Of a stretch of 64,000 nucleotides of DNA, positions 46,492 to 55,030 are shown piece by piece. Under the pieces are notes generated by a model. The model worked only from the letters and a program-made list of their open reading frames with translations, ran no database searches and was not told where the DNA came from. Numbering within the stretch: the stretch's first letter is position 1; each line of letters begins with the position of its first letter. The stretch spans positions 1,550,001 to 1,614,000 of the forward strand of contig CBDDKZ010000005.1 in the NCBI GenBank assembly GCA_965230415.1. Reading direction: 5' to 3'. Position numbers and translations under genes: made by a program. This DNA is from CBDDKZ01 sp965230415 (GTDB taxonomy: Bacteria; Bacteroidota; Bacteroidia; Cytophagales; JAAEPT01).

Positions 46492-47510
46492 TTAATTCTT
46501 CTTTTTGAACTGAATGTGTTCCACTTTGTTATTATAATAATACTTCAAGTAATACAGGCCTGAGGGCAAATCAGAAATATCCAATAACTCTCCACTATTT
46601 ATCAGCGATTGATAGCTCACTATAGCCCCATGTTGGTTTAGTACTGTAACATTTCTAATTAAAGAACCATCGACTTCATTGCTTAACATCCTAATTGATG
46701 TACTTGCAGGGTTGGGAACTACCTGAACACTTGTTTGTGAATTGGCGTCGACAGTTATAGGGTCGAAAGTTTCTGAATCTCCGTTAAAATCTACTGCCTT
46801 AAATAGTAATGAACAGCTCCATTCAGATTAGTGGTATGTTCATAATTATAATCGATAACTTCATACGAATTCCCACTTCCAAAAACTTTATCAAGTAATT
46901 CATAATTTATACCATCTATACTAAAATAAATCTCAAAATAATCATTATTAATCTCAGTGACAGTTTCCCAGTATAGCTTCACACTATTTTCAGCTGCCAC
47001 ACCCGTAAAAAACACCAAATCAACGGGTAAGACCCCATTTGCATCGACTCCGCCGGCTGCGATAATATCTGTAAAATCATTCCCATCATAACCTGTTCCT
47101 CCTGAACAATTTATCCCTGTTCCTCCAAAACATATTCTAACGTTACCTCCTCCTCCGCTATGTGTCAAGGCATTGGTATTATTAGGATCATCAATAATCA
47201 CTACTGAATTGGTGCTTAGTATTAAAAAATCTTTATTTACGCCACTTCCACTCATTTCAATACCGCCATCATCTCCCATTATGCGCAATGTTATATCTCC
47301 CAACCCGGATAAATCCCACTCTTCTGCCATTTCTATTGTTACATTGTCAGGAACCTGAATTTCTGTACTTGGAGCTGCTGCAAGAAAACAAGCTTCTACT
47401 TCACTATATGTATCGTCATTAGCTGTCAACACACATTGTGCCGGAGCATGGCTCCCTATTCCCAAAAGAATACCAATACAAAAGCGGGGCAATAATTGTG
47501 AAAATTTCAT
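46492..47510 (-). pseudogene. Frameshifted T9SS-exported protein
   Basis: The first frame (47510-46791, 239 residues) begins with a signal peptide (LLPRFCIGILLGIGSHAPAQ) and ends ...NLNGAVHYYLRQ. The next frame continues KAVDFNGDSETFDPITVD and a T9SS type A sorting domain (VVPNPAS to LPSGLYYLKYYYNNKVEHI). The usual junction in this family is YYRLKAVDFNG, so the break is a one-base loss near 46799-46804, where an extra A in the short A-run would restore a single 340-residue protein. It is either a real pseudogene or a sequencing error. Without the sorting domain the product could not leave through T9SS. Confidence 0.75.
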
Positions 47511-47890
47511 CTTTTATTACTTTAATAACTACTATCTAAGTATACATGGATTAGCAATAATAGTTCACATATTTAGACAAAAATCCCAATTATGTAGACC
47601 AATGAATAACTTAGGCCTGTTATATATTAACGCGGTGAAATAATTAAGCATAACATATTTTTAATAAAACTGAATTTATCACATAAACTATTAATAAATA
47701 TATACCCAATATATGGTTGTGAACTTTATAAAAACAAAATTGATTATTCTCTTGTTTCATAATGAGGACTTTTAATAAAAAGAGTAAAACTTGGGCACAA
47801 CAGTGCCAGATGAGATAGAAGTAGTCTTACTTTAGTCCATTTTAATATTAAACTTTTATAAATGAATCTAAAAGATTAGTAAGAAAAAAT
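47511..47890. other. 380-bp intergenic region
   Basis: AT-rich with no gene. A small hairpin GGCAC-AACA-GTGCC (47794-47807) is followed on the minus strand by a T-rich run and may end transcripts from the lipoprotein genes to the right. Confidence 0.4.
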
Positions 47891-48094
47891 TCATGTAATA
47901 TGATTAATATACTCTATAAAAAATGGAACGCAAAAAGCTGGCCGACAAGATAGTCTTTTGTTGACTGATAATCTTGGTTCAAAGTAGAAAGAGTCCTGCC
48001 TTTGATATACTAATCCATCCCCTTCATATTTCCCACAAGAAGCTACGACCAGTGCAATCATCAGGACGCTAGCCCAAATCATTATTTTTTTCAA
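47891..48094 (-). pseudogene. Duplicated lipoprotein signal peptide with unrelated tail
   Basis: The first 25 codons match those of the neighbouring lipoprotein gene at 67 of 75 bases (both encode MIWAS-LMIALVVASCGKYE), but the ATG start has become TTG and the sequence after GKYEG is unrelated (GDGLVYQRQDSFYFEP...). It looks like a partial tandem duplication of the 5' end, fused to other sequence. A start at the internal ATG (48082) could still give a short lipoprotein of about 63 residues, so I cannot exclude expression. Confidence 0.55.
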
Positions 48095-48114
48095 AGTAGA
48101 TAAAAAGTATAAAA

Positions 48115-48139
48115 GGACCGTTGGCTAAGCCAATGGCCC
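48115..48139 (-). terminator. Terminator after the lipocalin-like lipoprotein gene
   Basis: CCGTTGGC and GCCAATGG pair over 8 bp (one G-T) around a TAA loop, flanked by further GG/CC pairing; on the minus strand a TTTTATACTTTTT run follows. It lies 11 bases beyond the stop at 48150. Confidence 0.85.
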
Positions 48140-48149
48140 TCTTCTATAA

Positions 48150-48593
48150 CTACCTTTCTTCCAGGTATATTTTTATGATATCCTTATACAATACATCATC
48201 ATAGTCGTATTCATCAATGAACTTCAATATAAGTTCCTTGTTTTTTAGTCTTATGATTTCAAAAACATCCTCGTAGTCCGGCTCATCGTCATATTTGAAT
48301 ACCAAATCAGTATCTCCTTTGAATTCCCAGGTTCCTTTTTCACCATCTACTTCAAAGGTGCCATCCTTGTCAATCTTGATAATTGTTGGATCACTTGATT
48401 CATTCTCTGTATAGGAATCAACCAGTACACCATCTTCATACTCCTCAACATCATACTTAGTTACTACCCATTCATTAGCTAATCGCGCTTTTTTTGAGCG
48501 TAAACTAATTTTAGGGCCCTCTTCATATTTCCCGCAAGAGGCTACGACCAGTGCAATCATCAAGGCACTAGCCCAAATCATCATTTTTTTCAT
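48150..48593 (-). CDS. Small lipocalin-like lipoprotein
   Basis: A 147-residue lipoprotein with signal peptide and lipobox VVASC (Cys20). The body is very acidic and beta-rich: LANEWVVTKYDVEEYEDG, IIKIDKDGTFEVDGEKGTWE and FEIIRLKNKELILKF fit the small lipocalin-like domain proteins common in Bacteroidota, with the same NEW, DGT and GTWE landmarks as the protein at 26071-26505. Its 5' end has been duplicated just downstream. Function is unknown. Confidence 0.8.
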   Translation of the reverse strand: MKKMMIWASALMIALVVASCGKYEEGPKISLRSKKARLANEWVVTKYDVEEYEDGVLVDSYTENESSDPTIIKIDKDGTFEVDGEKGTWEFKGDTDLVFKYDDEPDYEDVFEIIRLKNKELILKFIDEYDYDDVLYKDIIKIYLEER

Positions 48594-48897
48594 AATAGTA
48601 AATTTTAATGGTTAAATAATAGTTGTTCAATTTTGTAATCCAACAGAAAAAACTGTGCCAAAAGTAATTCATTCAACTATTAATTGATTTGATATATTAA
48701 TATTCTGGTTCGCTTACTAAACGTTAGAAACTGCTGTATTGTATATATACAAGCCATTAAATCATCATTATTCATTGTCTGATTTAAAACCTTCGTTTTA
48801 TGTGCTTACAGGAAATGGGCATGAAATACCTTGTATCTATGAATGTAACTATTAATTCGGGGGTGGTTTAGCTTTAATGCCAGCCTATTGCTGAACC
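48594..48897. other. 304-bp intergenic region
   Basis: AT-rich with no gene, clear promoter box or terminator. It must carry the lipoprotein promoter and the 3' end of the histidine kinase transcript. Confidence 0.4.
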
Positions 48898-50646
48898 TTA
48901 AGCCGGCAACAAGGCTTGCATTTTTTCTTTAAGATCGTCAGGTTGAAAAGGTTTTAATACATAATCGTTCATACCTACCTCTCTTATTCGTTCCTGTATG
49001 CCCGGAGCCACAGTAGCTGTCAAAGCCAGTATAGGCGTTTTATCGTCATTTGTATTTCTAATACGTATGGTGGTTTCAAAACCATCGAGCCGCGGCATAT
49101 GAATGTCCATTAAAACGATGTCAAACTCAGATTTATGATAGCATTCGAGTGCTTCAACACCATCTTTGGCAATGGTGACATGGGCACCCCACTTTTCTAA
49201 CAGGGTATTTGCCACCATAATATTTATTTGGTTATCTTCTACCAATAGCACTTTTATTCCTGAGAAATTGGGCTTATCCGATGTTGCAGGAGCAATATAC
49301 TTTGTTTCGGAAGATGACTCATAATCAATCCAGAAGAAGAACTCACTACCTTTACCTTCGATACTTTTCACACCCATTTTACCATTTTGCAGGTTCACCA
49401 GCCTTTTACTTATGGCAAGACCCAGACCCGTACCTCCATAATTGCGCGTTGTGGAATTGTCTGCTTGCATAAACCGGTCAAAAATAGTTTCCAGATTCTT
49501 TTCCGGAATGCCGATACCGGTATCAATAACCCTGAAAAAAACCCTTGTTTTTTGGGCATTTTGTTTTTCGCAACTTACATGAACTGTGACTTCACCATTT
49601 TGAGTGAATTTCACTGCATTACTAATCAGGTTATTCAAAATCTGGCTTAAGCGTGTTGAATCACCTTTAAAATTCTGCGGCAGGTCTCTTGCTATGTCGA
49701 GTTTTAGCTCCACTTTATTTTCCCTAGCCTTTGCAGAATAGGTGGAAACAGCGAGCTCCAGCTGCTTATGCATTTCAAATGAAATGTGTTCAAAACTGAT
49801 TTTACCTTCCTCAATTTTATTGTAATCAAGAATATCATTGACAATCGTAACCAAATTCTCTGCCGAAAACTTCAGGATTTCAAGGTTTTCAAGCTTAATT
49901 CGTTCGTCATCATCACGTAACATCAGATTCGTTATACCTATAACACCATTCAAAGGAGTTCTTAGTTCATGACTCATTGTTGACAAGAATTCTGTCTTGA
50001 CAGACGAAAGGTGTTCAGCGCGTTCTTTCTCCTTAACAAGCTGTTCCTGAAATTCAGTAAGTTCCTTGTTCTTATCTTGTATAGCCTGCTTTTCCATTTG
50101 ATTATTCTGTTTGAATATGCGAATGACACTCCATGAGAAAAACAAACAAATAATCATTGTCACAAACGAATCGATATGACGTGCTGCACGCGTTGTGAGT
50201 ATATAAACCAAATCAGGGCTATAATAGCCAAGAAGGATGAGCACTCCCCAATTTATGGATATAAACAAAAAATAGATTCGTTCAAATTTTTTAGGTAAAA
50301 TGCGAATACCTACAAGAAATGATATCACAATTGCCGCCTCCATATCAGCGTCTATACCCCCAAATAAAATGAAACCGGCAGACATGAGTATGGGAAATAA
50401 AAAGGCAAAAACAAATGCAGATTGTTCCAGGCGCCTAAATCTTGATGAATAGAAAATGGCCAGGTAAATCAAGCAGGCTAAGGCCATGAATAAAAGATTG
50501 AATCCTGCCCCCCATAAGACACCTACATGGATAACAAAAAGTAAGCTTCCACAAGACATAATAAAGCTGGCACCATTAAGCAGGCGTTCTTCTAAGGTGA
50601 TTTTATTTACATCACCTATAACCCATTTTATTATATTTTCAATCAA
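48898..50646 (-). CDS. Hybrid sensor histidine kinase with six-helix membrane sensor
   Basis: A 582-residue hybrid kinase. The start is a TTG (50646); no upstream ATG is in frame. The first 190 residues hold about six membrane helices and no recognisable ligand domain. A coiled linker leads to the HisKA domain with His226 in STMSHELRTPLNG, the HATPase domain with NAVKFTQNGEV, DTGIGIP and GGTGLGLAIS, and a C-terminal receiver domain with phosphoacceptor Asp514 in LMDIHMPRLDG and the late Lys in DYVLKPFQ. Phosphate probably passes from His226 to Asp514 and onward through an unlinked HPt protein. No response regulator gene is adjacent. Confidence 0.93.
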   Translation of the reverse strand: MIENIIKWVIGDVNKITLEERLLNGASFIMSCGSLLFVIHVGVLWGAGFNLLFMALACLIYLAIFYSSRFRRLEQSAFVFAFLFPILMSAGFILFGGIDADMEAAIVISFLVGIRILPKKFERIYFLFISINWGVLILLGYYSPDLVYILTTRAARHIDSFVTMIICLFFSWSVIRIFKQNNQMEKQAIQDKNKELTEFQEQLVKEKERAEHLSSVKTEFLSTMSHELRTPLNGVIGITNLMLRDDDERIKLENLEILKFSAENLVTIVNDILDYNKIEEGKISFEHISFEMHKQLELAVSTYSAKARENKVELKLDIARDLPQNFKGDSTRLSQILNNLISNAVKFTQNGEVTVHVSCEKQNAQKTRVFFRVIDTGIGIPEKNLETIFDRFMQADNSTTRNYGGTGLGLAISKRLVNLQNGKMGVKSIEGKGSEFFFWIDYESSSETKYIAPATSDKPNFSGIKVLLVEDNQINIMVANTLLEKWGAHVTIAKDGVEALECYHKSEFDIVLMDIHMPRLDGFETTIRIRNTNDDKTPILALTATVAPGIQERIREVGMNDYVLKPFQPDDLKEKMQALLPA

Positions 50647-50940
50647 ATCGCTTTCTTTTTAAGCTACAGAAATGCGATCATTCAATCTATAATCACCTCG
50701 CAGAATTTCTTTCAGTAGTTAATAATTAGCATTATTTAGTTCACAGCATAAGTTAGAAAGATGTAATTACTCATGAATACACCAGTAATTTTATCAGTAT
50801 ATTATTACGTAAACGACAATATTTTGGTGCGTTAAAGCAGGTTTTACTGGTGAATTTAAAAAGAAACCCTCATATATATGGCCAGCATGCCTATTTTTCC
50901 GGACCGGAATTAAATTATTACAGCTGGTAAGGCTAATTAA

Positions 50941-50968
50941 ACTTCTAAGGAGTGATGTCCTTAGAAGT
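50941..50968 (-). terminator. Terminator after the outer-membrane protein gene pair
   Basis: ACTTCTAAGGA and TCCTTAGAAGT form a perfect 11-bp stem with a 6-base loop, followed on the minus strand by TTAATT. It lies 28 bases beyond the stop at 50997. Confidence 0.75.
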
Positions 50969-50996
50969 CTATCATAAATTACAATGTATTCGATTA

Positions 50997-51659
50997 TCAA
51001 TCTGTAGATTCCATTAATAAGGCGAAGGAAATTCTCAGTTTATTGTTGTAGAATTGTCCGGAAGGGTCGTAGTAAGTATCCCATCCGCTCGTTATGGTAT
51101 AATGTAAACCTACTCCAATACTCAGACTATTAGGTTTTAGGGGGACATATCCACGAACACCAATTTCGTACCATGTACCAAAACCTGCATCTTTACCATC
51201 CATCAATTTGTTTTCCCATGTACTCACCCTCGCCCCGTCAGGCGTAATCCGGTCTTCATCAAACAAATAAAATCCGCCGGCAACACCTCCAATTGCAAGT
51301 GGCACGTCCAATCTTATTTTTTGAAGTTTAAAACCGGGTGCAATCAGTAATCCGAAAGTACCATGATCTGCCTTCAAGCTAAGCACATCTTTACCTTTGT
51401 AGCTCTGACCATTGGCTGCTACCTTGGTAAAGGTCTTATTATTTATGGGACCCGACCTCCCATATCCGTAAAAGCCCAATTTTAGTCTTCCGTTCCACAG
51501 TTTGACGCCCAATGAAGCCCCAACATTTTTACCAATGTGATCGTCCAGGAACATTACACCTGCCTCGGGACTCAAAAACCATCCTATTTTATTTTTATCC
51601 TGGGCATGCACGGTATGTGCAAGCGTATATAGTATAATTATCAATATTACTTTTCTCAT
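50997..51659 (-). CDS. Outer-membrane beta-barrel-like protein
   Basis: A 220-residue exported protein with signal peptide (VILIIILYTLAHTVHAQ). The rest alternates hydrophobic and polar residues in strands such as ASLGVKLWNGRLKLGFYGYG and SLSIGVGLHYTITSGWDTYY and ends in a strand with an aromatic residue (RISFALLMESTD), which fits a small beta-barrel or related outer-membrane protein. It starts 4 bases after the stop of the next gene upstream, so the two form an operon. Function is unknown. Confidence 0.7.
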   Translation of the reverse strand: MRKVILIIILYTLAHTVHAQDKNKIGWFLSPEAGVMFLDDHIGKNVGASLGVKLWNGRLKLGFYGYGRSGPINNKTFTKVAANGQSYKGKDVLSLKADHGTFGLLIAPGFKLQKIRLDVPLAIGGVAGGFYLFDEDRITPDGARVSTWENKLMDGKDAGFGTWYEIGVRGYVPLKPNSLSIGVGLHYTITSGWDTYYDPSGQFYNNKLRISFALLMESTD

Positions 51660-51663
51660 TGTT

Positions 51664-52353
51664 TTACAGCATTGTTTCGATGAATAAAAAATCAGGATAA
51701 CTTTTCTTCCCTTTAAGCACCAGCCTTACTCCGGACTCGATTGACCACAAGTATTTTTGTGTGTCACCACTTCCACCAAATGCAGGGCCGGTCATTATTT
51801 TAAGGAAAGCTACTCCGTACTCTTTTATGCCTTTGCTTATTCCCAGGTGAACCATGGTGGCTTGGTTCTCAAATAAGCGCTGCGGATTTAATTCGTAGGT
51901 TATCGGAAACGAAACTCCGGCATTAAACCTGCTATTTGAATTAATAGTATAACTAACATGAAATCCGGGCTCAACATGAAGCGCCGTACTGTTATTCACC
52001 TGCACCGTTTCGTTATTTATCGGATCTCCTTGTTGAAAACGAAGCCCCGTTTTTAACGAAGCGAAAAACGCGGCATCATTGAAACCCTGAATTTTATAGG
52101 TGACAGGCAAAGAGAACTCATAGCTCAACCCGGTATTAATAGCATTGGCAGCTATAAAACGATAACGGTTTGATGCTATGCGGAATTGAGCCGCGACTTT
52201 GAGCTGTGGATTCACAGCGCGATTTATCTGTACGCGCATAAATGCCTTGTCCTGGCGCGATGTGCCCAACGAAAGGTCCAGGGCATACTGAGCTTCCGAC
52301 GTAAACGCCTTAAAAAGGAAGCTCAGATGAAGTATCATTAGTAGTGTTTTCAT
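51664..52353 (-). CDS. Exported beta-rich protein, partner of the adjacent outer-membrane protein
   Basis: A 229-residue protein with signal peptide (LLMILHLSFLFKAFTSEAQ). It consists of alternating beta strands (LKVAAQFRIASNRYRFIAAN, FFASLKTGLRFQQGD, FNAGVSFPITYELNP) like a small outer-membrane barrel. No family is recognised. It lies 4 bases upstream of the other outer-membrane protein gene and 73 bases downstream of a Crp/Fnr regulator gene on the same strand, which could control both. Confidence 0.7.
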   Translation of the reverse strand: MKTLLMILHLSFLFKAFTSEAQYALDLSLGTSRQDKAFMRVQINRAVNPQLKVAAQFRIASNRYRFIAANAINTGLSYEFSLPVTYKIQGFNDAAFFASLKTGLRFQQGDPINNETVQVNNSTALHVEPGFHVSYTINSNSRFNAGVSFPITYELNPQRLFENQATMVHLGISKGIKEYGVAFLKIMTGPAFGGSGDTQKYLWSIESGVRLVLKGKKSYPDFLFIETML

Positions 52354-52426
52354 TTTACATGGTTTTATTTACCATGTAAAATTCGGGCAAGACCTGCACA
52401 AAAACATTCACTTAAGTTAACAAATC

Positions 52427-53002
52427 TTAATCTGATAGAAGTCGCCTACGAATTCTGCTCAGTGATTGTGGTTTGATTCCCAAGTAACTGGCTATGTATC
52501 GCTGCTTTACCCGCTCCATTACTTTGGGTCTTTCATTGAGTAGCTGTAAATAGCGCGCCTCAGGGTCCAGTTGTGTAAGTGACCTCGTTTTTTTTCGTAA
52601 ACCTATAAATGCATTTTCGGCCATAAGTCTCCCAAATCGCTCGAAGCCGTGAATGCTATCATAAAGTTCGTAAACTGCAGATTTTGAAATCACCGCCAGG
52701 CTGGTGGGTTCGAGGGTCTGTACAAATAATTCAGATGGCTGATGAAGTACAAAACTCTCAATGTCACAATACCAGCTGTTTTCGAAAAAAAATTGCCCGG
52801 TATGTTCTTCTCCATCAGTAAGGTAAAAATACCTGATCAAACCGGTGTTAATATAAAATATCGCATCGCAAACGGACCCCATTTCAAGGATATATTCTTT
52901 TTTCTTCAGTGTTTTGAACTGAAGTTTACTATAAAAAAGATTGAACTCTTCATCTGTAAGTGCAATATGCTGCTGAATATTCTGCCTGATGCTGTCTTTC
53001 AA
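52427..53002 (-). CDS. Crp/Fnr family regulator (copy A)
   Basis: A transcription regulator with an N-terminal cyclic-nucleotide-binding-fold domain (LKKKEYILEMGSVCDAIFYI) and a C-terminal helix-turn-helix, RYIASYLGIKPQSLSRIRRR. There is no ATG at the start; I choose the TTG at 53002 (KDSIRQNIQQHIALTDEE), which gives 191 residues, the same as copy B, instead of a TTG nine codons further upstream. The arginine-rich phosphate-binding cassette of true cAMP receptors is not evident, so the ligand is unknown. It lies just upstream of the outer-membrane protein pair and is paralogous to the regulator at 54261-54839. Confidence 0.88.
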   Translation of the reverse strand: MKDSIRQNIQQHIALTDEEFNLFYSKLQFKTLKKKEYILEMGSVCDAIFYINTGLIRYFYLTDGEEHTGQFFFENSWYCDIESFVLHQPSELFVQTLEPTSLAVISKSAVYELYDSIHGFERFGRLMAENAFIGLRKKTRSLTQLDPEARYLQLLNERPKVMERVKQRYIASYLGIKPQSLSRIRRRLLSD

Positions 53003-53100
53003 AATAACAGTCTTTTGTCTCAACACCAATTAAACGAAAAAGAACGATAGAACATGTAAATTAGATATGGTTTCTTCAACAAATGCACCTCGACCAGGTG

Positions 53101-54189
53101 CTAATCCAATCTAATTTTTGAAACGTATCTCACGTTATCACCTCCCAGGTATAAACTATTGTTCCACTCGCTTACAGCTCCGGCTTCTGTTACCGTTTTA
53201 CCTTTAGTGTCGAATAAGGCCTGAACAATTTTTCCCTGCTGAGTAATTTCCAATACCATCCCAAACTTTTCTGCTTTGGGTTGCATAAATTGCGGTAAGC
53301 CGTAAACAAATTTCTTCATGCCCGGCTTATGATGTATTTGATCAAGCTGATCATTTCTTTTTGTGGTAAATCCTATCCAAAAATTACCGTTTCTCCTTCT
53401 GGAGATATTATTGGGGAAGCCTGGTAAGTTATCTAACAGAATTTCTGAGGTTCCTGCTTTTTCACCTTTCAACCAATATTTAATTATTCTGTATTTTGAA
53501 GTTTCCGAAACAAGCAAAAAACTTTCATCACAAGCTAGCTCCAAGCCATTCCCGAAATAATTGCCGCTTGAAATAATAGTAGTTTTATTACTTATCGGGT
53601 CGAAGCAATAGATGCCCCCTGTAGGCTTCATCTCCAAGATGAGCTTATTGATGTATTTAGGAGATGTTTCATTCGTGGAGGACATATTGGCGAAATAGAT
53701 TTTACCGTCAGATGCTATTTTTAATCCTGTCCCCATTAATAGTGGTTCTCCACCGGGAGTATGCATCAGCAAGGTATCAATCGTTTTGTCACTTTTTATT
53801 TTAATAAGTCCAACTCCATTCATTAATGCAATAAGGTTGTTGCTTAGGTCAAACTGCAAACCTGTGACCCATTTATCCGTTTTAAGGAATTCTTCTGCCC
53901 GTCCTTCGGGGGTAATTTTTATAATGGCGCCAGCTGAAAAGTCTTTTTCACTTTTGTGTGCGCCGCAGTAGATATTCCCCTTGGAATCCATGGCAAATTC
54001 CTCCGCGCCGGCGTATCCCAATAAATCGATTTTGGTCGCTTGTGTTAAGCGCTTGTTAAATTCGATTTCATTAACAAAAGCAGGTTTCTCAGGCGCATGC
54101 CAGGCTAAGGGTTTAATGGCACAACTGTAGAATAGCCCAACGAAGGCCAAGGTAATGAAGATATGAATAGCTGTTTTTATAGATTTCAT
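53101..54189 (-). CDS. Strictosidine-synthase-like / SMP-30-like beta-propeller lipoprotein
   Basis: A 362-residue protein. The start is placed at ATG 54189 (MKSIKTAIHIFITLAFVGLF); an in-frame TTG three codons upstream is less likely. The hydrophobic N terminus ends in FYSC, a weak lipobox, so lipid anchoring is possible. The body is a beta-propeller: EEFAMDSKGNIYCGAHKS, GLKIASDGKIYFAN, then GNGLELACDESFLLVSET, RIIKYWLKGEKAG and LPGFPNNISRRRNGNFWIGF, the pattern of strictosidine-synthase-like/APMAP proteins related to gluconolactonases. Probably a hydrolase of lactones or phosphoesters; substrate unknown. Gene neighbour upstream is a Crp/Fnr regulator on the same strand. Confidence 0.85.
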   Translation of the reverse strand: MKSIKTAIHIFITLAFVGLFYSCAIKPLAWHAPEKPAFVNEIEFNKRLTQATKIDLLGYAGAEEFAMDSKGNIYCGAHKSEKDFSAGAIIKITPEGRAEEFLKTDKWVTGLQFDLSNNLIALMNGVGLIKIKSDKTIDTLLMHTPGGEPLLMGTGLKIASDGKIYFANMSSTNETSPKYINKLILEMKPTGGIYCFDPISNKTTIISSGNYFGNGLELACDESFLLVSETSKYRIIKYWLKGEKAGTSEILLDNLPGFPNNISRRRNGNFWIGFTTKRNDQLDQIHHKPGMKKFVYGLPQFMQPKAEKFGMVLEITQQGKIVQALFDTKGKTVTEAGAVSEWNNSLYLGGDNVRYVSKIRLD

Positions 54190-54260
54190 GATGTACAATT
54201 TGGTGATCCATACAAAAATGAAACCTCAAGACCTTAAATCTATTTACATATGTAAAGGAA

Positions 54261-54839
54261 TTACTGATCTGCTATTTTTCTTCTAATCCTGCTCAATTGC
54301 GTAGGACTGATGCCTAAGTAAGACGCAATATGATACTGAGAGATCTCCAATTCAATTCGAGGAAATGTGTCTCTGAGTATATAATAGCGCTGTTCGGCAT
54401 CTAGCAAGGCCATTTCTATTTCTTTCTTTTCTTTTTCCAGAAAGTAAAACTCCGCTATTCTTCTACCCAGTCTTTCCAATTCATGATACTGATTGTATAA
54501 GGACTCAATTTTACTAAAGTCAGCGATCATAATTTGACAGTCTGTCAGCGCTTGTTGAGCAATTTTATTTGGTTGCCTGGTCAACAGAGATGTATAAGCT
54601 CCGATGATGGACGGTCCCACAAAGAATTGTTTGTTATATTCTTTGCCTTCATCGTTTAAAAAATAAGCCCTGACTATTCCTTCATTCAAAAAGCCCACCT
54701 TTTTTGCCTGTTCTCCTTCTTGAACGAAAAACGCATTCTTTTTCAGAAAAGAGGGAATAAAACAGTTTAATAATTCCTGAAGTGTATCCTCCTGTAGGGG
54801 ACAAATTTGATTTACGTACCTTTTGAATTGTTCTTTCAC
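54261..54839 (-). CDS. Crp/Fnr family regulator (copy B)
   Basis: A 192-residue regulator starting at a GTG (KEQFKRYVNQICPLQEDT). It has a cNMP-binding-fold N-terminal domain (NAFFVQEGEQAKKVGFLNEG) and a C-terminal helix-turn-helix, YHIASYLGISPTQLSRIRRK, nearly the same as that of copy A. It lies 71 bases upstream of the strictosidine-synthase-like gene on the same strand and may regulate it. The effector is not known; many Bacteroidota members of this type have no demonstrated ligand. Confidence 0.88.
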   Translation of the reverse strand: MKEQFKRYVNQICPLQEDTLQELLNCFIPSFLKKNAFFVQEGEQAKKVGFLNEGIVRAYFLNDEGKEYNKQFFVGPSIIGAYTSLLTRQPNKIAQQALTDCQIMIADFSKIESLYNQYHELERLGRRIAEFYFLEKEKKEIEMALLDAEQRYYILRDTFPRIELEISQYHIASYLGISPTQLSRIRRKIADQ

Positions 54840-54974
54840 TCGTTCTGTGCCAATAAGACACTAATATAACCTATGCTCAATTTAGCAAGTAGAATGATAG
54901 AAGGCAATTCTACTATTTGGTACGACCGGGATAGCTTTGAGGTGATTAGTTGCCGTTTTATGCATCAATCTCAT

Positions 54975-55008
54975 GGAAGAACTGCGTTTTATTTTTTGCA
55001 GTTCTTCC
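54975..55008 (-). terminator. Strong hairpin after the C69 hydrolase gene
   Basis: GGAAGAACTGC and GCAGTTCTTCC form a perfect 11-bp stem with a T-rich 12-base loop, 22 bases beyond the stop at 55031. There is no U-run after the stem on the minus strand, so it may act as a 3' stabilising hairpin instead of a classical terminator. Confidence 0.65.
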
Positions 55009-55030
55009 AGAGGTAATCAATCTTCGTTTA

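Noticed and set aside
50794..51000. A 68-residue open frame on the minus strand after the outer-membrane protein gene.
   Set aside because: It runs through a perfect terminator hairpin (50941-50968) and has no protein-like pattern.
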